Below, one piece after another: positions 53,488 through 62,792 of a DNA stretch of 64,000 nt. Origin of the DNA: UTCHB3 sp002050155 (lineage in GTDB: Bacteria > Bacteroidota > Ignavibacteria > Ignavibacteriales > Ignavibacteriaceae); NCBI GenBank assembly GCA_030584105.1, contig CP129491.1, positions 310,001-374,000 on the forward strand, read 5' to 3'. How positions within the stretch are numbered: the first letter of the stretch is position 1; each line of letters begins with the position of its first letter. Made by a program: the position numbers and the translations under genes. The notes beneath the pieces are model-generated. The model was not told the origin of the DNA, did no database searches, and was given only the letters and a program-made list of their open reading frames with translations.

Positions 53488-54618
53488 TTGGTTATTCTCC
53501 TCATAATTTTAACAGCACTTCTTCTTCATTATCTACTCTTTTTCGTTGTTGTTTGGATCGGACTGAGAAAAGAGAAATTGGACCGTTCGCAGGAAAACTC
53601 AACCTCGAGCACAGGGTTTGAAGTCTCCGTTATTATTGCTTTTAGGAATGAAGCGCATAACCTGCCGAAAATTCTTGATGATATTAAAAAACTTGAAAAC
53701 CCGGGTACACCGGTAGAAGTGATTTTTGTTAACGACCACTCAACTGACGATTGGCACAAATTCAGGGAGAGAATGGAGGATAGTCCTCAAATTAGATTTT
53801 TAGAGCAAAAAGAAGGGGTTAGTGGTAAAAAAAGAGCAATAGAACTTGGAGTTGCCAACGCAAGAGGAGAAATTATTTTTCTTACAGATGCTGACTGCAG
53901 GTTACCTGAAAAATGGATTACTTCTTTACTTAAAGCATTTGATGAAGAAACCGGTTTTGTTGCCGGTGGTGTTAAATATGCAGAAAGCAGCCGGTTTTTT
54001 GAAAAATTTCAGGCTTACGAATTTGGAGGACTTATGCTGTGTGACGCAGGGCTTGCAGCGGCAGGGATGCCGGTTGTTTGCAGTGCCGCCTCGATGGCAT
54101 TCAGAAAAGGGCTTTTTTATGAGGCTGAAGGCTACACTTCTTCCATTCAACTTGCCTCGGGCGATGACGAATTTTTAATGAGAGCAATTCACCGGTTAGG
54201 TTACAAAGTTAAATTTATTCTGAACGAAGAGGCAATTGTAACCACTTCACCAAACAGAGACCTCAAAAGTTTTGCGAACCAGCGAGGAAGGTGGGCGAGC
54301 AAAGGTTTACATTATGAAAATAAAGCATTAATTGCGTTTCTTTTCCTTATATTTCTGTTTTACTTATCATTAATCTTATCACCTGTGTTTATTTACTACT
54401 TCGGTATGCCCGTTTTACTCTGGTTTTTAATCGCTATGTTTTTGAAAACAGCCATTGAGTATCTGGTTTTGCGAAAAGGCAACGGTTTGCTCTATGGCAA
54501 ATTGAACCCTTTTTTATTTCCGGTTATGGAGGTTTTCCAGGTGCCTTATATTGTCTTCTCGGCTTTTAAGGGTTTAATTGGCGGTTTCAAGTGGAAAGAA
54601 AGAGAATACCGCCGATGA
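53488..54618 (+). CDS. Family 2 glycosyltransferase, membrane-anchored
   Basis: 376 residues. Start TTG 53488, five bases after the preceding stop. One N-terminal helix, then a GT-A domain: VSVIIAFRNEAHNLP, VIFVNDHSTDD, FLTDADC (DxD-type metal motif), GDDEFLMRAI and QRGRWASKG (the QxxRW motif of processive GT2 enzymes). Two or three C-terminal helices. It transfers sugar from a nucleotide donor on the cytoplasmic face. The stop overlaps the deacetylase start (ATGA). Confidence 0.92.
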   Translation: MVILLIILTALLLHYLLFFVVVWIGLRKEKLDRSQENSTSSTGFEVSVIIAFRNEAHNLPKILDDIKKLENPGTPVEVIFVNDHSTDDWHKFRERMEDSPQIRFLEQKEGVSGKKRAIELGVANARGEIIFLTDADCRLPEKWITSLLKAFDEETGFVAGGVKYAESSRFFEKFQAYEFGGLMLCDAGLAAAGMPVVCSAASMAFRKGLFYEAEGYTSSIQLASGDDEFLMRAIHRLGYKVKFILNEEAIVTTSPNRDLKSFANQRGRWASKGLHYENKALIAFLFLIFLFYLSLILSPVFIYYFGMPVLLWFLIAMFLKTAIEYLVLRKGNGLLYGKLNPFLFPVMEVFQVPYIVFSAFKGLIGGFKWKEREYRR

Positions 54619-55256
54619 TTTACCCGAAGTTTTGGTTTTCACCACCCGGCTTGCTGAGAAAATTTTACCCCGAGATCATTTGGAAATCTGCAAAAAAAGA
54701 AGTGGTGGTAACCATTGATGACAGCCCTTCCGATTTTTCATCGAAACTCTTAGATATTCTGGATTTACACAAAATACACGCAATGTTTTTTGTTAAAGTT
54801 GAAGAGAGTGTAAAGCACGCTTCAGTACTTCGTGAAATTTTAAGCCGGGGGCATAAAATTGGCAATCATTCAATTACTCACAGAAGGTTGAGCACATTGA
54901 ACCATGATGAACTAAAAATTGAAATTTCATCATCAAAAGAGAGACTTGAAGATATATTGGGCAGCGGAGTAAAATTTTTCCGTCCACCGTATGGGTCGTT
55001 TAACCGGGCGGTACTCAAAGAAATTAAACTGTCGGGGCAAAAATGCGTGATGTGGGATGTTTTAAGCGGGGATTACACTTCCGATCTTAAAATCGTAAAA
55101 AAAAATATCAGCAGGTACTTACAATCAGATTCTGTAACGGTATTTCACGACAACAAAAAAAGCAGAAATATTTTTGAAGAAAGTATCAGTTTTTTAATGG
55201 GGCAAATCTTTTATTTGGGGTATCGGGTTGGGGAGCCGGCAGAATGTCTGAACTGA
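54615..55256 (+). CDS. Polysaccharide deacetylase (NodB homology)
   Basis: 213 residues from ATG 54615, which overlaps the previous stop; a GTG at 54591 is less likely. NodB fold: VVTIDDSPSDFS (the two catalytic/metal aspartates), GNHSITHRRL (H-x3-H metal ligands), FRPPYGSFN, and SVTVFHDN near the end. No signal peptide, so it acts inside the cell, for example on a lipid-linked GlcNAc precursor, unlike secreted deacetylases. The next gene starts 13 bp before its end. Confidence 0.92.
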   Translation: MIYPKFWFSPPGLLRKFYPEIIWKSAKKEVVVTIDDSPSDFSSKLLDILDLHKIHAMFFVKVEESVKHASVLREILSRGHKIGNHSITHRRLSTLNHDELKIEISSSKERLEDILGSGVKFFRPPYGSFNRAVLKEIKLSGQKCVMWDVLSGDYTSDLKIVKKNISRYLQSDSVTVFHDNKKSRNIFEESISFLMGQIFYLGYRVGEPAECLN

Positions 55257-56332
55257 TTATTGTTCTGATTATAATTTACTTTGTACAAAGTATAGTTTAC
55301 ATGGTAGCTTCGTACAAAAGATTTCCCAAACTTAGCGAAGATAAACTTCCTTCAGCCTCGGTTATCGTAGCGGTTCGCAATGAGGAGGAGATAATTCTGC
55401 GTTGCTTAGAATCGCTTGATAAATTGGAGTATCCTGCAGGGAAACTGCAGATTATAGTTGTGGACGACAGGTCAACCGATAAAACGGGTGAAATTATTGA
55501 CGATTTTATCCGCGGGAAAGAGCGGTTTCTGAAAATTTCAGGCGAAGAGCCAAGCAACCACCTACGGGGTAAAACAAACGCCTTAGTGCAGGGTTTAAGG
55601 CAGTCAACCGGTGAAGTGATTTTAACAACGGATGCTGATTGTGCCGTAAACCCCTTATGGGCAAAAACTTTATCTTCATATTTCACGGAAAATGTAGGTT
55701 TGTGTGGCGGTATAACCAGCCAGTCAAGAGGCAGTATTTGGAACGGAATGCAACATCTCGATTTTATTTATCTGCTGGGTGTCGGAGCCGGTACTGTAAA
55801 TGTTGGGCTGCCGTTAAGTGTTATCGGGAATAATATGGCTTATCTTCGCAAGGCATACGACGAAACAGGAGGCTATGAAGCGATGCCTTTCAGTGTAACC
55901 GAGGACTCACAACTGCTTGCCGCAATTTCTGAACTGGGAAAATATAAAATAATATACCCTGTTGACCGTTTTGGAACAGTAGAATCGATGCCTGTTGCCA
56001 CGCTTAAAACATTGTTCCGGCAGAAAAAAAGGTGGTCCCTCGGAGGAATTCAGGTGCCGTTTCACGGACTTTTAGTGCTTGCAAGCACGGTTGTTGCGCA
56101 TTTGGCGCCATTAGTTCTCTTTTGGATTGCTCCGTTTTATTCGCTTCTTCTTTTGGGGGTAATAATAGTATCCGACCTGTTATTTCAACTCTCAATGCTT
56201 TCACGGATGAAGTTGCTCTCTTCAATCATTTACTTTCCGTTTTTTGAGCTATATTATTATCTCTATGTAACTGTTATGCCGTTTATACTTCTCTTTTCTC
56301 GTTCGGTAGAGTGGAAAGGTCGGAAGTTCTAA
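55244..56332 (+). CDS. Family 2 glycosyltransferase, second
   Basis: 362 residues, ATG 55244. N-terminal helix, then ASVIVAVRNEEEIIL, IIVVDDRSTDKTG, ILTTDADC (metal-binding), VTEDSQLL and RQKKRWSLGG (QxxRW type). C-terminal helices. It is related to but distinct from the first glycosyltransferase of this operon. The four genes overlap or are spaced by five bases, so they form one unit. The glycan or glycolipid made is unknown. Confidence 0.92.
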   Translation: MSELIIVLIIIYFVQSIVYMVASYKRFPKLSEDKLPSASVIVAVRNEEEIILRCLESLDKLEYPAGKLQIIVVDDRSTDKTGEIIDDFIRGKERFLKISGEEPSNHLRGKTNALVQGLRQSTGEVILTTDADCAVNPLWAKTLSSYFTENVGLCGGITSQSRGSIWNGMQHLDFIYLLGVGAGTVNVGLPLSVIGNNMAYLRKAYDETGGYEAMPFSVTEDSQLLAAISELGKYKIIYPVDRFGTVESMPVATLKTLFRQKKRWSLGGIQVPFHGLLVLASTVVAHLAPLVLFWIAPFYSLLLLGVIIVSDLLFQLSMLSRMKLLSSIIYFPFFELYYYLYVTVMPFILLFSRSVEWKGRKF

Positions 56333-56399
56333 CCCCGAATAAATTATCGTAATTTATTATATTTCAAGGCTGTATTTTTTTAACAAATCATATCTGTAT

Positions 56400-57230
56400 T
56401 TGCGTTTTAATAAAATAATTTTGCTTTTTCTGATTGTTGCGGGCACAACTAATTCGCAAACTGTAGGGGTTTTCCCCGGTGAATTGAATATTCAGCCTTT
56501 TACGGCTAATTTTTTAGAACCAAGAATGGGTGTCTTTTTTCAGATGGGGAAGAACGATCTCAGACTTGATATTGGCGCTTCTAAAGATATTTGGCAGGTT
56601 CAGGTTAATGAAGATACGAAAATTTCCATGGGCGCAGATTTTTTCACTTTTACCAGATTAAGAGGGGAAGAAGATTTTCACTTTCCGGTGGATGCTGTTG
56701 ACTATCTGTTCGGTGTAAATTGGGGGATAAAAAGGGAGCTACCGGGCAATAGAGAATGGGGGGCACGGCTAAGGTTAAGCCACATTTCTGCTCATTTTGT
56801 TGACGGGCACTATGAAGGAACAAAACACGACTGGCGAGATGGGCGGGAACCGATGGTTTACAGCCGTGAATTTTTTGAATTTATGTACTATTATCGTGTA
56901 AAGGGGGTAAGAGTGTATGGTGGGGTATCATACCTTTTTCACACCTCACCTTCAGAAATTGAGCCTTGGATATTTCAGGCGGGGGCAGATGCTTTTCCGG
57001 AAGGTCTTTCTTCGGGCAATTTTTATCCGTTCATTGCTTATGATTATAAACTTGCATATACTACAGCCTACACTCCAAATCATACCCTTCAGTTTGGGAT
57101 AAAATACGGGCACCCCGCCGGTTCAGGTTTGCGGCTTGTTTTCACCCTCTTCCAAGGGAAGAACCCACACGGTGAATATTACGATATAGATGAGCGCAAT
57201 TTCTCGGCGGGATTTTCAGTAGATTTTTAA
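56400..57230 (+). CDS. DUF1207-like outer-membrane protein
   Basis: 276 residues. Start TTG 56400; no ATG before the signal peptide LRFNKIILLFLIVAGTTNS. Sequence such as NIQPFTANFLEPRMGVFFQ and GARLRLSHISAHFVDGHY resembles the DUF1207 family of bacterial barrels. Ends in FSAGFSVDF, consistent with a C-terminal barrel strand. Function unknown. Precedes the site-2 protease by 14 bp, so the two may be co-transcribed. Confidence 0.65.
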   Translation: MRFNKIILLFLIVAGTTNSQTVGVFPGELNIQPFTANFLEPRMGVFFQMGKNDLRLDIGASKDIWQVQVNEDTKISMGADFFTFTRLRGEEDFHFPVDAVDYLFGVNWGIKRELPGNREWGARLRLSHISAHFVDGHYEGTKHDWRDGREPMVYSREFFEFMYYYRVKGVRVYGGVSYLFHTSPSEIEPWIFQAGADAFPEGLSSGNFYPFIAYDYKLAYTTAYTPNHTLQFGIKYGHPAGSGLRLVFTLFQGKNPHGEYYDIDERNFSAGFSVDF

Positions 57231-57244
57231 AGAAAAATTAACAA

Positions 57245-58219
57245 ATGGCATCTCCGGCAATAAATGTTGTTTTTAATAAAAGGTACTTAATACCTTTACT
57301 GCTTTTTTTGCTTACGGCAATAACCACCACAATAGCCGGCGCCTTGTGGATTGTGCCGGTTGTAGGTGGGTTGGAAGTGTCGCAGATACCTGAGGGGATA
57401 CCGTATTCAGTTTCAATTTTGGCAATCTTAGGTTTTCACGAGTTCGGACATTTTTTTGCGGCAAAGTTTCATCGTGTAAAAGCTACACTTCCTTATTTTA
57501 TACCCTTTCCAACTTTGGCAGGAATGTTAAATTTCGGAACGATGGGTGCGGTGATCAGAACTCGGAGCCCGATTTATAACAGAAAAGCTCTTTTTGATAT
57601 TGGAATTGCGGGCCCCATTGCCGGTTTTGTTGTATCGCTTGTTGTGCTGATTTACGGCTTTCAGACCCTTCCCGGTAAAGAGTTTATTCTGGCGATACAT
57701 CCTGATTATTTTAATTCTGTATCTTCAAGTGGTGGTCTTTCTTTGGAGTTTGGCGAAAACTTGCTGTTCGTTATCCTGAGGCATTTTTTTGCGGTTTCAC
57801 CTGATGGATTCATCCCTCCGATGAGTGAAATTTACCATTACCCTTACCTTTGTGCGGGGTGGTTCGGGCTTTTTGTTACTGCTTTAAATCTTTTACCCGT
57901 GGGTCAACTTGACGGTGGGCATATTTTTTACGGAATGTTTGGGGAAAAAGTGCAGGAAATTGTCGCTTGGATAATAATGTTTCTTCTGTTGGTTGCAGGT
58001 GGAACAGGTGTTATTAATCAGTTTTATGATACCGGGATAAGCTACGGGTGGACAGGGTGGTTTCTTTGGGCGCTGTTGCTTTATTTTGTAGTAAAAGTTA
58101 AACATCCCCCAGTGATGGATAATGAACCGATTGGTTTTACACGAATGGTAGTCGGTTATTTTGGGATTCTGATTTTTATTCTGTCATTTATTCCTACACC
58201 TTTTTTCATAACAGGTTAG
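57245..58219 (+). CDS. Site-2 protease family membrane metallopeptidase (M50)
   Basis: 324 residues, ATG 57245. About seven helices. Zinc motif FHEFGHFFAAK (HExxH) in one helix and the second metal-binding segment NLLPVGQLDGGHIFYG (the NPxPxxxLDGG-like motif). Also PYFIPFP after the first motif, as in the Bacteroidota and plant EGY-like subgroup. It cleaves membrane-embedded substrates such as anti-sigma factors; the substrate here is unknown. A hairpin terminator overlaps its stop. Confidence 0.92.
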   Translation: MASPAINVVFNKRYLIPLLLFLLTAITTTIAGALWIVPVVGGLEVSQIPEGIPYSVSILAILGFHEFGHFFAAKFHRVKATLPYFIPFPTLAGMLNFGTMGAVIRTRSPIYNRKALFDIGIAGPIAGFVVSLVVLIYGFQTLPGKEFILAIHPDYFNSVSSSGGLSLEFGENLLFVILRHFFAVSPDGFIPPMSEIYHYPYLCAGWFGLFVTALNLLPVGQLDGGHIFYGMFGEKVQEIVAWIIMFLLLVAGGTGVINQFYDTGISYGWTGWFLWALLLYFVVKVKHPPVMDNEPIGFTRMVVGYFGILIFILSFIPTPFFITG

Positions 58220-58241
58220 CCGGAAATATAACTTTCCGGCT
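58218..58241 (+). terminator. Hairpin terminator at the M50 protease stop
   Basis: agccggaaa (58218-58226) pairs perfectly with tttccggct (58233-58241) around a 6-base loop. The following T-run is short (tt), so termination may be partial. The first bases belong to the stop codon region. Confidence 0.75.
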
Positions 58242-58368
58242 TTAGCAATCGGAAAAGATTTTTTAAAACCGCTCAGAATGCAAATAGTTATCCCTGATTC
58301 GTTTTAGTTGTAAACAAACGAATTTTTATAAGAAATTTATGAACATTGTTCAGTAATATTTGGAGAAA

Positions 58369-59163
58369 ATGAAAAGAACAATAATCGTGTCAATCTTAGC
58401 GTTGTTGATTGTCGGTTGTGAGAAAGAGTTCAACAACCCGGTGGACTCACTGCCGGTAAAATTTTCGGTGCAAAGTGTTGTCCGATATGATACCTTGAGG
58501 TTTTTCCCTGCGGATTCGGCAGCAAAATTTTACATTCACATTGAGTATAACACACTTCCACAAAGCGTGTTTATGAATCTATACGCACCGGGTGATAAAA
58601 AGGTTAATTCTTCCCCCATTTATTTGACCGATAATGGAAGCCCGGGTTCCGGAGACGACAGGGCAGGGGATAAAATTTTCTCGGCATTAGTTCCGATGAG
58701 TTCGCAATATGTTTCGGGTGAATATCGCACCGAATATTTTGTTTCTGACGCTGAGGGGAATGTTTATAAACTGGCGGTTAACCGGTTCGTATATGACAAC
58801 GGTTCAGCTAATCAACCGCCGGTTCTTTCCGACCTCGTTGCACCTGATACGGTTGTTGTTACCGACACTTCAATTTTCAGAATGACTGTTAAAGCAATTG
58901 ACCCCAACGGTAAGCAAGACCTTTCCCGCGTCTATTTCGTTGTAACAAGACCTGACGGAACTTCAAACAATGCTGCACTTCTGATGTATGACGACGGAAA
59001 CTTCGCTCTACACGGTGATGAAGTTGCAAATGATGATATTTATTCGATTATTGTTTCAGTCTACTCCTCCAATCAAAAGGGGGAATACACATTTACTTTC
59101 ACTGCGGAGGACAGAGCTAAAACAAAAAGTATTCCCGTAACTAAAAAGATTGTGATCAGATAG
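58369..59163 (+). CDS. Lipoprotein, unknown function
   Basis: 264 residues from ATG 58369 (ggag at 58362-58365), in-frame TTG 58360 rejected. Lipoprotein signal MKRTIIVSILALLIVGC with the cysteine at residue 17. The mature part looks like two immunoglobulin-like beta domains: DNGSPGSGDDRAGDKIFSA and DDGNFALHGDEVANDDIYS are matching DG ... GD/D loop motifs that may bind calcium. No family recognised. Two bases separate it from the type IX-style cargo gene, so it probably belongs to the same envelope unit. Confidence 0.7.
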   Translation: MKRTIIVSILALLIVGCEKEFNNPVDSLPVKFSVQSVVRYDTLRFFPADSAAKFYIHIEYNTLPQSVFMNLYAPGDKKVNSSPIYLTDNGSPGSGDDRAGDKIFSALVPMSSQYVSGEYRTEYFVSDAEGNVYKLAVNRFVYDNGSANQPPVLSDLVAPDTVVVTDTSIFRMTVKAIDPNGKQDLSRVYFVVTRPDGTSNNAALLMYDDGNFALHGDEVANDDIYSIIVSVYSSNQKGEYTFTFTAEDRAKTKSIPVTKKIVIR

Positions 59164-59164
59164 T

Positions 59165-60757
59165 ATGAACGGAATAAAAGCAGCGATTTTTACAGTTTTA
59201 TTTTTCACACCGCTTCTGTTTTCTCAGGTGCGCCCTTACTCATTCGGATTTGATGAATCTCCCGAATCGGTAACCGCCGGCACTTCAGAAAACCCGGCTT
59301 CAAACAGTATAAGTGCAATGTTAGTTCAGGGAGATACCGTTTGGCTCGGTACTTCAAGGGGGCTTAGCCGTTCCACTGATAAAGGAACTACCTGGAGAAA
59401 TTATTACAATGACCCCGATTTTGGAACTGAAAATATTTCCGCTATTGCATACGACCCCTACACAGGTGTTATCTGGGTGGCAACCGCACATTCTGTCGTT
59501 AGAACCGGGCAGACTCTTCCCGAGGGGAGCGGTTTAAGGTTTTCTTCTGACGGCGGTGAAACATGGAAAAAGGTTCCGCAACCCATTGATAAAGAGACAG
59601 ATACAATAGTGGTGTATGGAGCAAACAGACTTAGGGCGCTTCCGGTTACTGTTGCGGTACAAAACATTACTTATGATATCGCAATAACCCCGGGTACGGT
59701 TTGGATTAGTTCATTTGCAGGCGGGCTGAGAAAATCAACCGATATGGGATCAACCTGGCAGAGAGTTGTTCTGCCGCCTGATAATTTAAATTCAGTTAAA
59801 CCCTCCGATAATCTTGATTTCTGTGTTTCGCCTGTTCCGGGGAAATTTTGCAGTGAAGGATATTTGAACTACCGCGCTTTTAGTGTGATTTCAGTAAATG
59901 ATTCTGTAATTTATGCGGGAACAGCCAACGGAATTAACAAGTCAACCGACGGTGGTATTAGCTGGGTTAAGTATAATCACCAAAATCAGGTGAACAACAT
60001 GTCGGGTAATTTTGTCGTTGGTATGGGATATAAACCGGGAACTGATCAGATTTGGGCGGCAACCTGGCGCGCTGAAGATCAAAATGAGTTCTATGGCGTA
60101 AGTTTTTCACCCGATGGTGGTGAAAATTGGATAACAAGTTTGGATGGCGAAAAAGTGAACAATTTTGCGGTTTTCACCGATAAGGTTGTTGCAGCTGCTT
60201 CAGGTGGGCTTTATAAATCAAACGATTTTGGTAAAAACTGGTTTTCACCCGGCAATATTGTTGACACCCAAACAAAACTTTCACTGAAAACTTCCACTTT
60301 TTATTCAGCTGCTTGGGCAGAAGCCGGAACTGTTCTCTATGTTGGCAGTGCAGATGGCTTGTTGAAAAATTCAGGGTTCACCGGTGTATGGCCCGATAGC
60401 TGGAAGCTTTATTTTGCCTCACAGGAATTGGAAAGTATGGAAGACTCCTATGCCTTCCCCAACCCATTTTCACCTAAAACAGAACAGGTTAAAATTAAAT
60501 ATTCAACAGGTGGTGAAGAAGTTGATGTTACAATCAGAATTTTTGATTTTGGGATGAATTTTGTGAGAACGGTTATTCAAAATGCCAGGAGAGGCAACCC
60601 GACACATGTGATAAATTCCGGCGCAAACGGTGGGGTAATTGATTTTTGGGACGGAAAAGATGAGAACGGAAATGTTGTGCCAAATGGTGTATATTTTTAC
60701 AGAATAGATGCCGGCGGTAAAAAGCCGATGTTCGGAAAGATAATGGTGTTGCAATAA
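59165..60757 (+). CDS. Secreted propeller protein with type IX-style C-terminal domain
   Basis: 530 residues, ATG 59165. Signal peptide MNGIKAAIFTVLFFTPLLFSQ. The body has repeated BNR/YCF48-like blades ending in sTDkGxTW motifs (STDKGTTWRNYY, SDGGETWKKV, STDMGSTWQRV and STDGGISWVKY). The last ~90 residues (YAFPNPFSPKTEQVKIKY ... FWDGKDENGNVVPNGVYFYRI) are a FlgD-like Ig domain typical of type IX secretion tails. Likely secreted to the surface through the type IX system. Next to two PorV/PorQ-like barrels. Ligand unknown. Confidence 0.82.
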   Translation: MNGIKAAIFTVLFFTPLLFSQVRPYSFGFDESPESVTAGTSENPASNSISAMLVQGDTVWLGTSRGLSRSTDKGTTWRNYYNDPDFGTENISAIAYDPYTGVIWVATAHSVVRTGQTLPEGSGLRFSSDGGETWKKVPQPIDKETDTIVVYGANRLRALPVTVAVQNITYDIAITPGTVWISSFAGGLRKSTDMGSTWQRVVLPPDNLNSVKPSDNLDFCVSPVPGKFCSEGYLNYRAFSVISVNDSVIYAGTANGINKSTDGGISWVKYNHQNQVNNMSGNFVVGMGYKPGTDQIWAATWRAEDQNEFYGVSFSPDGGENWITSLDGEKVNNFAVFTDKVVAAASGGLYKSNDFGKNWFSPGNIVDTQTKLSLKTSTFYSAAWAEAGTVLYVGSADGLLKNSGFTGVWPDSWKLYFASQELESMEDSYAFPNPFSPKTEQVKIKYSTGGEEVDVTIRIFDFGMNFVRTVIQNARRGNPTHVINSGANGGVIDFWDGKDENGNVVPNGVYFYRIDAGGKKPMFGKIMVLQ

Positions 60758-60758
60758 G

Positions 60759-61769
60759 ATGAAAAGAACCATTTTTTTATTTGTTGTCGCTCTTTTTCTT
60801 TTTACCGTGAACACAGAAGCACAGCGGAAAATGAATAATTTGTCTTCTGCGCCGGGTGCGTTTAGCAGAATGGGTTTTGGTGCCCGGGGTATTGGAATGG
60901 GCAACGCGATTTCAGCCGTTAAATCCGGTAACATATATACTTATTACAACCCGGCACTGGCAGTTTTTCAGAATGATAACGCTTTTAACGCGCAATATAC
61001 TTTTCTTGGGTTGGATCGCTCGTTGAATTTCATTAGTTTTACAAGAAGGTTCGATTTCTACTCAGATAAAGATACCATACTCAGTGAGAGAAAGCCCAGA
61101 TCAACGGCGGGGGTTTCCTTTGGCTTGATTAATGCCGGTGTTTCGAACATCGACCAAAGGGATAATCAGGGGTTCAAGAAGGGCACCATTTCCACATCGG
61201 AAAATATGTTTTATCTTTCGTTTGCAAATAAATTCTCCGAAAAAATATCACTTGGTGTTACTGCACGATTTTACTATTATAAACTTTACGAAGATGTTAC
61301 CACTACCGGGTTAGGGTTCGATTTGGGGGCTATTTACACGATTACACCCGATTTGGCGGTTTCGTTAGTGTTGAGTGATATAAACTCAAAATACGACTGG
61401 GATTCTGCGCCGATTTATGGGCAAGAGGGTGGCGCCACAACCAATAATTTCCCGCTTTTCAAAAAATTGGGTGTAAGCTATTATTTGAAGCCCTATAATC
61501 TACAGTTGGCGGGGGAAGTGGCGTTTGATAATTACGGGAGCAGCATTTTCCGTTTTGGAGCCGAATATGGTTTATACGAAGGGCTTTTTGTGCGTGGTGG
61601 CATCGATAATATTTTCCTGAATAATGGTGATGAACCGATAAAGCCTTCGCTTGGGTTTTCTTATTCACGAATTGTAGGCAGCCTTACAGTCGGTGTTGAT
61701 TATGCCTTTCAGGTGGAGCAATATTCCACCGGGCACCGACACATAATTGGATTGAACATAATTTTTTAG
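60759..61769 (+). CDS. PorV/PorQ family outer-membrane protein, first
   Basis: 336 residues, ATG 60759, one base after the cargo stop. Signal peptide MKRTIFLFVVALFLFTVNTEA. Then APGAFSRMGFGARGIGMGNAISAV and NPALAVFQ, the entry pattern of the PorV/PorQ/UPF0164 barrel family (FadL-like). It ends in HRHIIGLNIIF. PorV shuttles cargo out of the type IX translocon and PorQ is a related part; which this is cannot be decided by sequence alone. Confidence 0.82.
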   Translation: MKRTIFLFVVALFLFTVNTEAQRKMNNLSSAPGAFSRMGFGARGIGMGNAISAVKSGNIYTYYNPALAVFQNDNAFNAQYTFLGLDRSLNFISFTRRFDFYSDKDTILSERKPRSTAGVSFGLINAGVSNIDQRDNQGFKKGTISTSENMFYLSFANKFSEKISLGVTARFYYYKLYEDVTTTGLGFDLGAIYTITPDLAVSLVLSDINSKYDWDSAPIYGQEGGATTNNFPLFKKLGVSYYLKPYNLQLAGEVAFDNYGSSIFRFGAEYGLYEGLFVRGGIDNIFLNNGDEPIKPSLGFSYSRIVGSLTVGVDYAFQVEQYSTGHRHIIGLNIIF

Positions 61770-61781
61770 ATCAGAGAATAG

Positions 61782-62693
61782 ATGAAGAAAATAGTATTTC
61801 TTTCGTTTTTTTTACTTCTTTTAGTAACAGGTGACCTTTTCGCTCAATCTGCGGGCAGCAGTGGTCTCTCGTTTTTGAAGATTGGCTCCGGCGCCAGAAA
61901 CATTGCTCTGGGTGATAACGGTGCCGTGTTTGCAGACGACGCAACAGCCGTTTTTTATAATTCTTCGAGCATTGCCAACCTAACCGGCTCCGAAATTTCG
62001 TTTACACACAATGAGTGGATTCAGGGAATCAGAACTGAAATGCTGGCAACGCGGTTTTCACTCTTTGGGATGAAGTTTGGGCTGGGAATTAACTCAACCC
62101 GAGTAGGGGATATCGAGGTGCGGGAGCGCCCCGGAGCACCTCTCTCAACTTTTACAGCTGATTTTTTCGCCGTTTCGTTGGGAACCGGTTTTGCACTAAG
62201 TAAAAAATTTGATGCCGGAGTTGCAGTTAAATATATTTACGAAGGAATGTTTTACGAAGATGCGACAGGGTTTGCGGTTGACCTATCCGCAAAATATAAA
62301 GTTTCTGATGATTTTTTTGCAGTTGCTTCACTTCGTAATTTAGGCTCAATGAATGAGTTGCGTTCCGAATCAACAAAACTACCTGTTGATCTTCGAATTG
62401 GTGGCGGCTACGCTTTCGCAATGCCGACACAGAAAATGAATTTTTCCGCCGGGTTAGAGGTACAAAAGTTTCTTTCAACCGATGATATTCACCTGAATGT
62501 TGGCGTTGAAGGGGTTTATGATAAACTAATTGCTTTACGCCTTGGGTATCAGTCTTTTTATGAATCAAAAGGCTTTACAGCAGGCTTAGGAATATACTGG
62601 AACCGTTTAGCCTTTGACTATGCGCTTTCTCCCTTTTCTCAACAGTTGGGCATGGGGCATACTTTTACTGTCAGGCTTGCATTTGGTGACTGA
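61782..62693 (+). CDS. PorV/PorQ family outer-membrane protein, second
   Basis: 303 residues, ATG 61782, 12 bases after the first. Signal peptide MKKIVFLSFFLLLLVTGDLFA, then GLSFLKIGSGARNIALGDNGAVFADDATAVFYNSSSIA, a very typical PorV/PorQ start. The end HTFTVRLAFGD is barrel-like. The pair of diverged copies beside a cargo gene suggests a dedicated secretion set. The stop and following bases are duplicated about 74 bp further on. Confidence 0.87.
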   Translation: MKKIVFLSFFLLLLVTGDLFAQSAGSSGLSFLKIGSGARNIALGDNGAVFADDATAVFYNSSSIANLTGSEISFTHNEWIQGIRTEMLATRFSLFGMKFGLGINSTRVGDIEVRERPGAPLSTFTADFFAVSLGTGFALSKKFDAGVAVKYIYEGMFYEDATGFAVDLSAKYKVSDDFFAVASLRNLGSMNELRSESTKLPVDLRIGGGYAFAMPTQKMNFSAGLEVQKFLSTDDIHLNVGVEGVYDKLIALRLGYQSFYESKGFTAGLGIYWNRLAFDYALSPFSQQLGMGHTFTVRLAFGD

Positions 62694-62792
62694 ATAATCA
62701 CGAATTAGTTTGAACCCAAAACCATCACATTGTTGCTGCAAACTGATTATTGTGTTATGGTGGTTGAATAATCTTCCTTTAGTTTGGACTCC
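62685..62792 (+). repeat. Direct duplication of the second PorV-like gene end
   Basis: Copy 1 (62685-62717) covers the last codons, TGA and the next bases. Copy 2 (62759-62792) keeps ggtg, ttgaataatc and ttagtttg with substitutions between. The rest of the 264-bp spacer to the tgt gene is AT-rich without other visible structure. Confidence 0.75.

Noticed and set aside
1292..62788. tagtttgga seen at 1292, 24471 and 62780 as a shared promoter element
   Set aside because: The distance to the next gene varies from about 60 to 170 bp and no companion box is at constant spacing; short enough to recur by chance in AT-rich spacers.
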